Assembly (NCBI GenBank): GCA_021158465.1
Contig: JAGGUN010000040.1
Span: 1 to 20,221, forward strand
Direction of reading: 5' to 3'
Length of the DNA: 20,221 nucleotides
Source of the DNA: a bacterium
Lineage (GTDB): Bacteria > UBP14 > UBA6098 > 4484-93
A program made the translations under genes and the position numbers. Under the pieces are notes generated by a model. That model had not been told where the DNA came from. It saw nothing but the letters and a program-made list of their open reading frames with translations, and did not search any database. Every line of letters begins with the position of its first letter. Positions within the stretch are counted from its first letter, which is position 1. Shown piece by piece: positions 1 through 8,508 of the stretch.

Positions 1-544
1 ATTCGCTGCCCTCGCAGATATCGCAGACATCGACAGATAACCTGACCCCAGCAAGGCTCTCAAGGTGTCCCGGCTCAGGAATCCAGTTAACAAAGCACGG
101 TGCCCAGATGTCCGTCGTGTCAGGCGGCTCTCCCTCAATGTCAAACTCCCAGCAAGTATCCGCAGGATTACCAGCAATGTCAGAGATACTGACACACGCC
201 CTGAGATGCGCTCCGGGTGGTAAACTACTACCAAACCAACTGACCCAGCAGTAGTATCCGTAGCCCTCATAATTCAGCTCATAAGTCTCAAGCCAGAGTG
301 TGTCCCCAATCCATATCTCCAGACGCCCAGTGGTAGTGTCAATACCTGACGCCGGACATCCAACCGGTTCTCGGGCGTTAAACCGAATCTCAACATCCCG
401 AGGAACATCCGTTGCGCCGGGATAAGGCATAAGCTCACTGATTACAGGCGGACAGGTATCCGCCGGCGGATACTGAGCAGATAGCAGTCCTCCATACAAA
501 AGGACTACCGTCAGCAGAACCGAGAACTTGATGAACTTATTCAT
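1..544 (-). CDS. Secreted Ig-like-domain protein, N-terminal part (runs off the left edge)
   Basis: I translated this by hand from the reverse complement. It is open from the ATG at 544 to base 1, giving about 181 residues and no stop. The start has a GGAGGG ribosome binding site about 4 bases upstream. The first 22 or so residues form a Sec signal peptide: MNKFIK, a hydrophobic stretch, then a likely cleavage after LLSA before QYPP. Two successive modules follow. Each opens with a Cys- and Pro-containing segment (DTCPPVISELMPYPGA near residue 30, and IWAPCFVNWIPEPG near residue 145). The first continues as VPRDVEIRFNA, the style of bacterial Ig-like (Big-type) domains on surface or secreted proteins. 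The visible part is unusually rich in Cys for an exported protein, suggesting disulfides. The role is probably cell-surface or extracellular adhesion or structure; no catalytic motif is visible. It is preceded by a sigma-54 promoter and the sigma-54 activator gene. Confidence is high that it is a real exported protein and low on exact function. Confidence 0.85.
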   Translation of the reverse strand, partial: MNKFIKFSVLLTVVLLYGGLLSAQYPPADTCPPVISELMPYPGATDVPRDVEIRFNAREPVGCPASGIDTTTGRLEIWIGDTLWLETYELNYEGYGYYCWVSWFGSSLPPGAHLRACVSISDIAGNPADTCWEFDIEGEPPDTTDIWAPCFVNWIPEPGHLESLAGVRLSVDVCDICEGSE

Positions 545-595
545 TTTACCCTCCCTTATTTGCTTTTGATCTTCACATCACCCATAAACAGATAG

Positions 596-610
596 GCAAT
601 TATTGTGCCA
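596..610 (-). promoter_or_regulatory. Sigma-54 (RpoN) promoter for the secreted Ig-like gene
   Basis: On the minus strand bases 610-596 read TGGCAC-AATAA-TTGC. This matches the RpoN consensus TGGCAC-N5-TTGC at every specified base, with the required GG-N10-GC spacing (GG at 609-608, GC at 597-596). The predicted start is near 584, leaving about a 40-base leader before the ATG at 544. It lies directly downstream of the stop of a gene encoding a sigma-54 activator with an intact GAFTGA loop. The motif is seen directly; its activity is inferred. Confidence 0.8.
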
Positions 611-651
611 GCGATCTATCGGATTGCTTTTCAAGGAGTTACGGAGATTGT

Positions 652-757
652 GGCACAGGCTGCCGCGAATTAGAGTAACAAAATAGTTACATTCAAACAT
701 TATTTTTCTCGCTTTTTGCTCATTTTTTCGTATGATAACAAACTTTACTTCAAGTAA
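652..757. promoter_or_regulatory. Candidate enhancer (activator-binding) region with three dyads
   Basis: Sigma-54 activators bind dyads roughly 70-200 bases upstream of their promoter. This interval has three: GGCA-CAGGC-TGCC at 652-664 (about -74 from the predicted start near 584), GTAAC-AAAATA-GTTAC at 675-690 (about -98), and the 13-base TTACTT-C-AAGTAA at 745-757 (about -167). The arms do not share one clear motif, so at most one or two are likely to be real sites, and the AT-rich sequence makes chance dyads easy. The surrounding gap 545-778 contains no supported gene. Confidence 0.35.
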
Positions 758-778
758 TTTATTTATTACTATTGTAGC

Positions 779-3700
779 TCATTTATTTCTTCTTAGCCCG
801 TGCTTTTTTATCAGGCTGTGCAGGCGAACACGATTTATACCAAAAAGTTCCGCTGCTCTCGTTACATTCCACCCGCATTTCTTAAGAACCGCCTCGATGC
901 TTTTCCGCTCCACCTCGTCGCAGTATCGCTTTTTTAGCGATTTCATCTCCTCGAGGCTCGTTGCAATAGGAGTTTCTTCACCACCTGCGCTTCTCGCCCA
1001 CCCGCTGGGAATATCGTCCACAGTTATAAGTTTTCCTTTGGAAAACAGGACCATCTCCCTGACGAGGTTTTCGAGTTCACGCACATTTCCGTTCCAGGGT
1101 AAGTCCCTCAGGTACTTTATCACAAGTGGTGATATGCCGATTATCTCCTTGCCGATCTCATGGGCAAACTTCTTGACGAACCTTTCGACAAGTAGCGGTA
1201 TATCTTCCGGTCGCTCACGAAGCGGTGGAATCTTTATCCTTATTCCTGACAGGCGGAAGAATAGGTCCTGTCGGAAACGACCGTCTTTGCAGAGCGCTTC
1301 CAACTCCCTGTTAGTTGCAGCTATTATTCTGACATCCACTTTCACAGGGGACCTTCCACCGAGCCGCTGAATGCTCTTATCCTCGATAGCCCGCAGAAGC
1401 TTTGCCTGAATTGCAAGCGGCATATCGCCTATCTCGTCCATAAACAGCGTTCCGGCATCTGCCAGCTCAAAAAGTCCAGGCTTACTTGTTGTGGCTCCGG
1501 TGAACGCCCCCTTCTCGTAGCCGAACAGCTCGCTCTCGAGCAGTGTTTCTGGGATTGCGGCACAGTTAACGACAACAAACGGCTTATCCTTTCTTCGGCT
1601 ATTCGCATGGATTATGCGAGCCAGAAGCTCCTTGCCGACGCCTGTCTCACCTGTTATAAGCACCGTGAAATCCGTTGGGGCAACAACGGATACACGCTCG
1701 AGGACGGATCTTATGGCATCTGATTCACCGATGAAGTCGAGTCTTTCGAGTTGTCCGAAGGCGGCTCTCAGAGCCTCGCGTTCCGATTCCAGCTCTGATA
1801 TGTAGCTCGTATTCTGAATAGCGACACCAACCTGCTGTGAAAGGGCGTCAAGGATTCGCATATCCTCATCTGTGAACCTGCCGACCTCCGCCTTCGAGTC
1901 GGTATAGATTATCCCGATAAGCTTGCTGCCGAATCTGACGGGAACGGCGAGAACCGTTCGTAGCTTAAGGTCGATGACACTTGCAGCAACGGAGAACTGC
2001 TCATCCTCGAGCGCGTTCTCGGCAAGGACCGATTCGCCTGTCCGCTTTATTTTGTCAACGATGGAACGGCTCCAGCGAACTGTCTCGAGCGGGATTGACC
2101 TACCCCCTTCTCCCCTCGCCGCAACGAGAGGAAAGCCTTCCCCCTCCCTGATAAAGAGGAGTGCTCGTTCTGTTCTGGCAACCCTTATTACTCCGTCCAA
2201 TATCCTCGAGAAGAGTGCGTCAAGCGAGCGTTCAGAGTTTATCGCGAGAATAACATCTAAGAGTTCATGGATCGCCCTATCAGAACCGGTTACAAACCTA
2301 TCAATACCTGATACACCTTCCTTCATACCGTCAAGCGGTTCTAGCATTTTCATCACCTTCTGATAGAGAACATCGTCCGTCGGATGCAGGCACCCTTCTT
2401 GATAAAGCGAGACAGCCTGCTCCCTCGATACGGGGAAGAACCTCAAAGCGGAGAGCAGAATGACCAGCCCATATTCTCTATCACTTATTATTTTAATTTT
2501 ATATAATTCCTTTATTTTTTCAACTACTGCTTGTGGGATCTTTTCCTCGATCGCAAGCGAGTATATATAGTATGCAACGAGCAGCTTGACCGCTTCCTTC
2601 TCGGGAAACAGACGAGAGAATGCCAGCATCTCGTCCGTTCCATCCAGCCTCTTGGATGTATATGCGGAGAGGAGCAATCTCTCACGGAGTTCGAGCAGTT
2701 TCAGCCTACCTCCGAGTTTTGCGGTTATCTCTGCTGCCTCGTTGAGCGCCTTGTGTGATAGAGCAAACCTACCGAGAGAGAGACAGGCTTCCGTCATCAC
2801 AAGGAGTGCCTCGGCATAGTATGGCTCCCCACCTGGCCTGTCATGCGAGATAGCAGCAGACTCCCTCGCAAATCTCACTGCATCATTGAAATTACCACGA
2901 GCGAGCCTTGCGTAGGCGAGGTTCAAGAGCAGAATCGACTCAAACTGCAGATGCGATATATCCCTTGCAATCTCGAGTGCCTTCCGAAAAAGGGATTCAG
3001 CTTTATCTATCTCTCCTCTTTCAAGATGGATATTTCCGATGTTGTTCAAGAGGATTATCTCCTGCTTGCCGCTCCCGGAGAGCATCTCCAGAGCGCGCTG
3101 GTAGTTCGACAGAGCGGATTCTATCTTGCCTGCCTCAAAATCGACGACACCTAAGTCGTTGTAAATCCCGCCTTCCACAGCCTTATCACCTTCGGAGAGT
3201 TTGAGAGCCTTCCTGTAATATTCTCTCGCCCTGTCAAAATCCCTTATACGCTTGTATCCGAGTGCAATATTCTTCAACCCCTTTATCCAGCTTATCCTAT
3301 CGGATCTTCTCTTGGCAATCGAACAGAACAGGAAGAAGCATCTTCTGGAAGCAGGTATGTCAAACGAGTTCAAAAACAGCCTACCGGACTTGAAGAGCAG
3401 TTTCTTCGCCTCATCGAGACCAGATAACCGGTAGAGCAAAGTTCCTACATCGAGAAGAAAATACGGGTTTTTCTCACTCTCAATATCTGGTAAAATCTTC
3501 TTCAAATATTTTTCTGCATAACTTATTGCCTGCGGGAAAAGGTGTCGCTGGACAGCTTTTGAGATTATCCTGTACAAACCGTCATCAGATTCAAGTATTA
3601 ACCCCTTTCGTAGCAGGATACTCAGGTGGAGTGAAGACTCCTCGGAGAGAACCTTGAACAACCTTTCGGATGGCAGTCCGTGCGGGAAGAGCGAGAGTAA

Positions 3701-5218
3701 TTCGAGCAGTCTTTTCTCTGGTTTTGGGAGAGAAGAGATCACCTCATCGAGCGATGCCCCGATAACAGAGGAGAGTATCTTCGCATCGAATACAACGCCA
3801 TCTTTTCCTCTTTTGATGCCGTTCTTCTCAGAGAGTGAGACGAGCGTTTCCCTGACCTTTTTTATATCGCCGCCGGTGGCGGAGAAGATGAGCGCTGCAA
3901 TCTCGCCTCCCGAGAGAATATCAGGGAATATGGAGAAAAGATATTCCTTCACCTCATCAGCCGATAGCTGTGGAAGCTCGAGCTTACTTGGACCCCCTGC
4001 CCTCGGTACCCGGCTCGATATGAAAAGATACGGAACACTATCCCCCAGCCCATCGAGAACCAGCTCCAACTGCCGTGATATGCCGTTATCGGACAGGAAA
4101 ACAATCTTTTCATCCACCTGCTCCGATGCGAGAAGGATGAGCCGTGCAACCCTTTCTGGGTCAAACCCACCCTGAGCAACAAGAGAAGAAAGTTCATTCC
4201 TCACAAGTCCTCTTTTCATCCTTCCAAGAAGCGGTGCGAGGATATCGCCCATCGAACTTGTCTCGAAAGCGGGAAACAAAAGTACCTTCTCCGTTTTCAG
4301 AACAAAGCTCAACTCCTTCAGGAATCTCGACTTCCCGGAACCTACAAGCTGGAGAAATGTCGGTTTGTTTAATTTTTTGAGCGTGTTGAGGACGAATGTT
4401 ACCTGCTTATCTCGTCCAACAAACTTACCACCAGGGATATGCCTAACAACGCTTATCGTCTCTTTCTTTTCTGGATAGAGTATCGCGGAGAGTATCTGTT
4501 TTGCCCGCCCGGCAGAGGATATTCTCTCTGTGGGCTTCTTCTCCAAGAGGGAACGGATGAGCCACACAAGTTCCCTGTCTGCGTCTTGCTCAGGGAAATC
4601 TGGGGTAAGTTCGAGCTGGCGGTTTATAACCTCCTGCGGCGCATCAGAGTAAAACGGATTTATCCCGTACAAAAGCTCGTACCCGATCACGCCAAGAGAA
4701 TACATATCGGATGCGGTGCTATATTCTGCTTTCCTTATCACCTCTGGAGCGATGTAGGGTAGTGTCCCGGAGACACCGTTCTTTCCACGCAAGCCGAAAT
4801 CCACAAGAACAGTCCTATCACCTTCAAGGAAGATATTCGATGGTTTGAGGTCGCAATGGAGTATCCCATAAGAATGAACGGATTCGAGGGTATCGGAAAT
4901 GCTGCATAGAATTTTAGCCACATCCTCCCAGGGGAGCGGCGGAGAGAGCTCATCGAGCGATTTACCCGTTATATATTCCATCGTGTAGAAAAAGTTCCCG
5001 CTCTCCATACCGAAATCATACACCCGAACAACACCGGGAATATCAAGCTGTGCAAGTGTATAAAATTCTCTTTTGAAGCGAGCAGCTTGCTCGAGATGCG
5101 CTAAGGTCTTAAGTGCGTATCTCTTCTTTTCGAGCTTATCCTCGACGAGGAAGACTCTGCCTGTTCCACCCGAGCCGAGTTCGGAGAGAACCCTGTATCT
5201 GCCAGCAAAATCATTCAT
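779..5218 (-). CDS. Ser/Thr kinase-ATPase-TPR-GAF-sigma-54 activator, 1479 aa
   Basis: A giant one-piece signalling protein and transcription activator. Residues 8-245 are a Hanks-type kinase: GSGGTG loop at 15-20, Lys37, Asp123 in HCDLKPSN, DFG at 140-142 and APE at 157-159. The Arg before the catalytic Asp is Cys, so it is a non-RD kinase. Residues 266-560 resemble the STAND-like ATPase of PknK/MalT-type regulators (FVGRD at 266-270), but the P-loop is shortened to LVGSGKS at 291-297 and lacks the first glycine. TPR-like helices span about 590-850 and a GAF domain about 985-1140. A complete sigma-54 AAA+ domain spans about 1161-1385, with GETGVGKE at 1190-1197, GAFTGA at 1237-1242 and Walker B DE at 1261-1262. 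A Fis-type HTH is at about 1439-1475. The start is an ATG behind GAGAGGG, overlapping the previous stop by 8 bases (ATGAATGA). It should remodel RpoN polymerase; phosphorylation targets and GAF ligand are unknown. Confidence 0.95.
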   Translation of the reverse strand: MNDFAGRYRVLSELGSGGTGRVFLVEDKLEKKRYALKTLAHLEQAARFKREFYTLAQLDIPGVVRVYDFGMESGNFFYTMEYITGKSLDELSPPLPWEDVAKILCSISDTLESVHSYGILHCDLKPSNIFLEGDRTVLVDFGLRGKNGVSGTLPYIAPEVIRKAEYSTASDMYSLGVIGYELLYGINPFYSDAPQEVINRQLELTPDFPEQDADRELVWLIRSLLEKKPTERISSAGRAKQILSAILYPEKKETISVVRHIPGGKFVGRDKQVTFVLNTLKKLNKPTFLQLVGSGKSRFLKELSFVLKTEKVLLFPAFETSSMGDILAPLLGRMKRGLVRNELSSLVAQGGFDPERVARLILLASEQVDEKIVFLSDNGISRQLELVLDGLGDSVPYLFISSRVPRAGGPSKLELPQLSADEVKEYLFSIFPDILSGGEIAALIFSATGGDIKKVRETLVSLSEKNGIKRGKDGVVFDAKILSSVIGASLDEVISSLPKPEKRLLELLSLFPHGLPSERLFKVLSEESSLHLSILLRKGLILESDDGLYRIISKAVQRHLFPQAISYAEKYLKKILPDIESEKNPYFLLDVGTLLYRLSGLDEAKKLLFKSGRLFLNSFDIPASRRCFFLFCSIAKRRSDRISWIKGLKNIALGYKRIRDFDRAREYYRKALKLSEGDKAVEGGIYNDLGVVDFEAGKIESALSNYQRALEMLSGSGKQEIILLNNIGNIHLERGEIDKAESLFRKALEIARDISHLQFESILLLNLAYARLARGNFNDAVRFARESAAISHDRPGGEPYYAEALLVMTEACLSLGRFALSHKALNEAAEITAKLGGRLKLLELRERLLLSAYTSKRLDGTDEMLAFSRLFPEKEAVKLLVAYYIYSLAIEEKIPQAVVEKIKELYKIKIISDREYGLVILLSALRFFPVSREQAVSLYQEGCLHPTDDVLYQKVMKMLEPLDGMKEGVSGIDRFVTGSDRAIHELLDVILAINSERSLDALFSRILDGVIRVARTERALLFIREGEGFPLVAARGEGGRSIPLETVRWSRSIVDKIKRTGESVLAENALEDEQFSVAASVIDLKLRTVLAVPVRFGSKLIGIIYTDSKAEVGRFTDEDMRILDALSQQVGVAIQNTSYISELESEREALRAAFGQLERLDFIGESDAIRSVLERVSVVAPTDFTVLITGETGVGKELLARIIHANSRRKDKPFVVVNCAAIPETLLESELFGYEKGAFTGATTSKPGLFELADAGTLFMDEIGDMPLAIQAKLLRAIEDKSIQRLGGRSPVKVDVRIIAATNRELEALCKDGRFRQDLFFRLSGIRIKIPPLRERPEDIPLLVERFVKKFAHEIGKEIIGISPLVIKYLRDLPWNGNVRELENLVREMVLFSKGKLITVDDIPSGWARSAGGEETPIATSLEEMKSLKKRYCDEVERKSIEAVLKKCGWNVTRAAELFGINRVRLHSLIKKHGLRRNK

Positions 5219-7409
5219 TGAATATCCCTCTCCAGCGTCCTCCCCTCAAGGTGAACCTCATCTGCCCGAGGGAATCCTCGAAGCTACCGTCCTTGTGATA
5301 CCATCGGAGGATATAGATCACATCCGAAAAGCTCGACAGTATATCGTAATCCACATTGACAATCCGGAGAACACGAACGGAATCCTCCCCGTTCATCATC
5401 CAGGTAAGCGATTTTTTCTCGAGGAGAAGCGTATCTAAAGCGGTTGTATCAAGCCTGGATATAGCAGAGAAGATGGTAGCGACTGTGTATTCAGGTGTAT
5501 ATGTATCAAATCCGAGCTTGGCGGCGAGAATGTCCTCCTTTCGAGGTTTGCCAAGCAGCTCACCGAGCTTTCTATGTTCCTCTGCCTCGTGATATTTCCC
5601 CTCCTCATTGAGGATGTCGGCAAGAGCCAGATGTGTCTGCGCGATGTAGTATCTGAAGGATACTGTCTGCTGGGAGTACTTTTCATCCGGTCGGCTCGAG
5701 AATTTCCTGAGAGCCTCCTCGTATGTCTTTTTTGCTTCCTTCTCCCTCCCTGCTTTTGCATAGAGGTAGGCAAGCTTGTTATACTGGTCTGGTCGGGAGA
5801 ACGGGGCGAGCGATATTGCACGCTCAAGAGACCTGATTGCCTGCTCGAGGCTATCCTTTTTCTCATAGATACGGGACCTGACAAGGTGGACTGCTGGCGA
5901 AAACGGAGAAAGGTTCTCAGCCACATTGAGTTGCGAGAGCGCTTCGTTGTCCTTCCCGATGGTAGAAAGGTAGTTCGCCTTCTCAATCCTATAATCAGCA
6001 TTGAGTGGGTTCAGCATAACGGCAAGTGATAGCTTACTTTTGGCAAAAAGGAGGTTCCTCTTTCGCAGATATTCCCTTGCTTCCCGGAAGCTCGTATCAG
6101 CGGTAAGAGCCAGTGTGGAAGCGATGGTAACCAACACCGAAAGGACGGCAAGAAGGGTTACCACGGGTGGTTTCAACTTCTTCTCGCTATAAGGGACGCT
6201 CCCGGCAGTTGCACCGGCAAGCCCAAAGAAAAGGTAGCTTAGGGCAGAGAAGGAAAACGAGAAATCAAACATAATGTGAAGCGAAAAGGCAAGGGTCGAC
6301 ATAAAAACGGCAAGAGTAAGATATTTCTTCTCATCGGAGATGATAAAACAGCTCCGGAATACACCCCAAAGGATGGAGATTATCATAAGGATAAACAAAA
6401 GTAGTCCAACTATTCCTCCTTCTGCGGCTGCCTGGAGGTACTGGTTATGCACATTTGTTGAGAGGTAGGAAGAAGATTTCAGATAGCTCGGATAGACGCT
6501 TTCAAAACCGCCGAGTCCGACGCCGAACAGCTTAAAATCGGAGAAGACGCGCAGAGCCATATCACCCATAAGTTTGCGCTCCTCGAATGAGCGAACCTGC
6601 TCTACACGGGATACCTCCTTTAAGCTGCTTGCCTGCTTTACAATCATCCTTGGGGCAATGAAAAGCGGAACAAGAGCAGCCGACACAACGAGGAGAACCG
6701 CAACCCTTCTGAGATCCTTCCTCCGATAACCCAAACGGAGATATACCAAAAGACCCATAATCGATGCCGCAGCAAGTGACACCCAGCCGCCTCGAGACCG
6801 CGTGAGAACAAACCCAACGAGCGATAGAACCGCTACGATAAACTCGACATATCGCCATAACTTCTTCTCTTCTGTCAGATAAAGGAAAAAGGATATCGGG
6901 ATTACAAAGAGCAGGTACCCTGCCATCGGATTCTTCCAGTAGAATGTTCCGATGAAGTATCCAGGCATATCGTGCGATGTTACGATAAGCCCCAGCATAT
7001 TCTGGATATAAAACAGATACCCGATTACAACAACAGGCAGCGAAAAAAGGACAGAAAAACGCAGGAGTTCACGCAACTTGCCCGTTTCCCTCGTGTAGTT
7101 AAAAAGCAGGATGTATATCAGGAAATAGCCAAAGTAGTTGAGGAACTGTTCCACCGTTGATGACGGGTTCACGGAAACGAATATAGAGAAGAACGAATAT
7201 CCCAATAAAATCAAAAGAGGGATGAACAGCTTAGAGAAAACGAGCTTTTCTCGGTTGACCCATAAGAGGTACGCTCCTGATACTACAACTATTGCTACGG
7301 TTTTCGGGAAGAGCCTCCAGCCACCGCCATCGAGTGCGAGGTAGAGGAAGAACGCTGGGAAAAGGATATGGAACATCTCCCTGCCGATCCTTCTGCCGCC
7401 TTTATCCAA
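5211..7409 (-). CDS. Wzy/O-antigen ligase-like membrane protein with TPR tail, 732 aa
   Basis: The first 435 or so residues are a multi-spanning membrane region of the Wzy_C (O-antigen ligase/polymerase) superfamily. It has a TRSRGGW motif at 203-209, a GVGLGGFESVYP segment at 296-307 and an NVHNQYLQAAAEGG periplasmic-loop motif at 319-332, whose His is usually catalytic in WaaL. A soluble tail follows: about four TPR-like helix pairs at 450-620, then an unassigned alpha/beta segment at 640-732 ending in GGRWRGIFNE, which resembles an NTF2-like fold. Families with this layout join or polymerise lipid-linked glycans, or glycosylate pilins. The start is TTG at 7409 with AGGGGG about 5 bases upstream, overlapping the previous gene by 8 bases; an ATG at 7376 is the alternative. 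It overlaps the kinase gene that follows. Ligase, polymerase and protein-glycan transferase cannot be told apart here. Confidence 0.85.
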   Translation of the reverse strand: MDKGGRRIGREMFHILFPAFFLYLALDGGGWRLFPKTVAIVVVSGAYLLWVNREKLVFSKLFIPLLILLGYSFFSIFVSVNPSSTVEQFLNYFGYFLIYILLFNYTRETGKLRELLRFSVLFSLPVVVIGYLFYIQNMLGLIVTSHDMPGYFIGTFYWKNPMAGYLLFVIPISFFLYLTEEKKLWRYVEFIVAVLSLVGFVLTRSRGGWVSLAAASIMGLLVYLRLGYRRKDLRRVAVLLVVSAALVPLFIAPRMIVKQASSLKEVSRVEQVRSFEERKLMGDMALRVFSDFKLFGVGLGGFESVYPSYLKSSSYLSTNVHNQYLQAAAEGGIVGLLLFILMIISILWGVFRSCFIISDEKKYLTLAVFMSTLAFSLHIMFDFSFSFSALSYLFFGLAGATAGSVPYSEKKLKPPVVTLLAVLSVLVTIASTLALTADTSFREAREYLRKRNLLFAKSKLSLAVMLNPLNADYRIEKANYLSTIGKDNEALSQLNVAENLSPFSPAVHLVRSRIYEKKDSLEQAIRSLERAISLAPFSRPDQYNKLAYLYAKAGREKEAKKTYEEALRKFSSRPDEKYSQQTVSFRYYIAQTHLALADILNEEGKYHEAEEHRKLGELLGKPRKEDILAAKLGFDTYTPEYTVATIFSAISRLDTTALDTLLLEKKSLTWMMNGEDSVRVLRIVNVDYDILSSFSDVIYILRWYHKDGSFEDSLGQMRFTLRGGRWRGIFNE

Positions 7410-8508
7410 GGATGCCCCCTATGATGTTGGAAAGGTTCTCCCTCATGACATTGAGGGTGTAATTCTCTTTGACAAGCTCCTTCGCCGCCTCGGACATGCC
7501 TTTTCTCACCTTCTCATCTGAGAGCAGGAGAGAAACTCTATCAAGAACCTCCTCTTCCGATTCCGGGTCAACAACAAACCCTGTTTTGCCGTCCACAAGC
7601 GCCTCTGGTGCTCCGCCCGAATTCCCAACAACGACGGGCAAACCAACTGACTCAGCCTCGATTATGCTTATCCCGAACCCTTCAAAATCATAAGATAACC
7701 TCCTAACCGGCATAACAAAAACGGAGGATGCCTCAAGCAGGGCAATCTTTTCTTCCTCACTGACAGGACCGACAAATATTACCCTATCAGTGAGCCCCTT
7801 TTCCCTTGCAAGGTCTGCGAGCTTATTCCGCTGTTCACCGTCGCCTGCAACGATGTAGTATAGATCGTTGAACATCCTTATAAGCCGTGGCATAACCCTG
7901 ATAACGGTATCTATCCCCTTCCTGGCAACGAGTCTCGAAACAGTTATGATGTACCTACCCTCTGGGAGAGAAAACCGAGTAAGATACTGCCTATTATCGA
8001 ACGATGCAGGCAACTGGACGCAGTTCTTAACGACCTTCACCTTTGGCAAGAGCCTCGGGAACATCCCTGCCAGAACTGACTTTGTGTATTCGCTCACGGC
8101 GATTATCGCATCTGACGATGAGAAAACAAACCCCATCTTCAACCTGTGCCTTGCCCTTCTCCACTTGACAAGCTCCATTCCATGGACAGCAACGACGAGC
8201 CGAAACGGGAAGAATATTTTAAGCACTGCGGCAGGGAAACCTGCTATCCAGGTGGATGCAAAGACGACGAGCCTCCTTTTCCTCAAGACGAAAGGTAGCA
8301 GTGCCAACAACATCCGGAGATCCCTTGTATCCTGCCAGAGGATACCGGCAAGATACCGAACACAGCCATCCCTCCTGTGAGTGTTTCCCTTCGTGATAAC
8401 AGAGGGATCAGCACCCATCGACCGAAGGACAAGGTAAAGGTTCTCACTCCATTGAGCGAGCCCACCGGTTTTCGGTGGGAAATCCTCCGTCATAATGACG
8501 AATCCCAC
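7402..8508 (-). CDS. Glycosyltransferase family 4, 368 aa
   Basis: A GT-B fold, GT4-type glycosyltransferase that transfers a sugar from a nucleotide-sugar donor to a glycan or lipid acceptor at the cytoplasmic membrane face. The N-terminal acceptor domain opens with MTEDFPPKTGGLAQWSENL. The C-terminal donor domain begins around VSRLVARKGIDTVIRVMP and has the E-x7-E motif in FEGFGISIIEAESVGLPVV, followed by GGAPEALVDGKTGF. The annotated start is GTG at 8508, sharing one base with the nrdR stop (TAGTG). The ATG at 8493 would remove five residues of the first beta strand, so the GTG is preferred. It overlaps the Wzy-TPR gene by 8 bases, implying shared translation and a shared polysaccharide pathway. 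The exact sugar cannot be read from the sequence. Confidence 0.9.
   Translation of the reverse strand: MGFVIMTEDFPPKTGGLAQWSENLYLVLRSMGADPSVITKGNTHRRDGCVRYLAGILWQDTRDLRMLLALLPFVLRKRRLVVFASTWIAGFPAAVLKIFFPFRLVVAVHGMELVKWRRARHRLKMGFVFSSSDAIIAVSEYTKSVLAGMFPRLLPKVKVVKNCVQLPASFDNRQYLTRFSLPEGRYIITVSRLVARKGIDTVIRVMPRLIRMFNDLYYIVAGDGEQRNKLADLAREKGLTDRVIFVGPVSEEEKIALLEASSVFVMPVRRLSYDFEGFGISIIEAESVGLPVVVGNSGGAPEALVDGKTGFVVDPESEEEVLDRVSLLLSDEKVRKGMSEAAKELVKENYTLNVMRENLSNIIGGILG

Noticed and set aside
651-664. A second sigma-54 promoter at the plus-strand TGGCAC
   Set aside because: The GC element is not at the required GG-N10-GC distance, and no plus-strand gene lies downstream.
732-1370. A 212-codon plus-strand open frame beginning in the intergenic gap
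   Set aside because: It lies almost wholly opposite the HTH and AAA+ part of the sigma-54 activator, whose motifs are unmistakable. Its own translation is Ser-rich with no domain or ribosome site.
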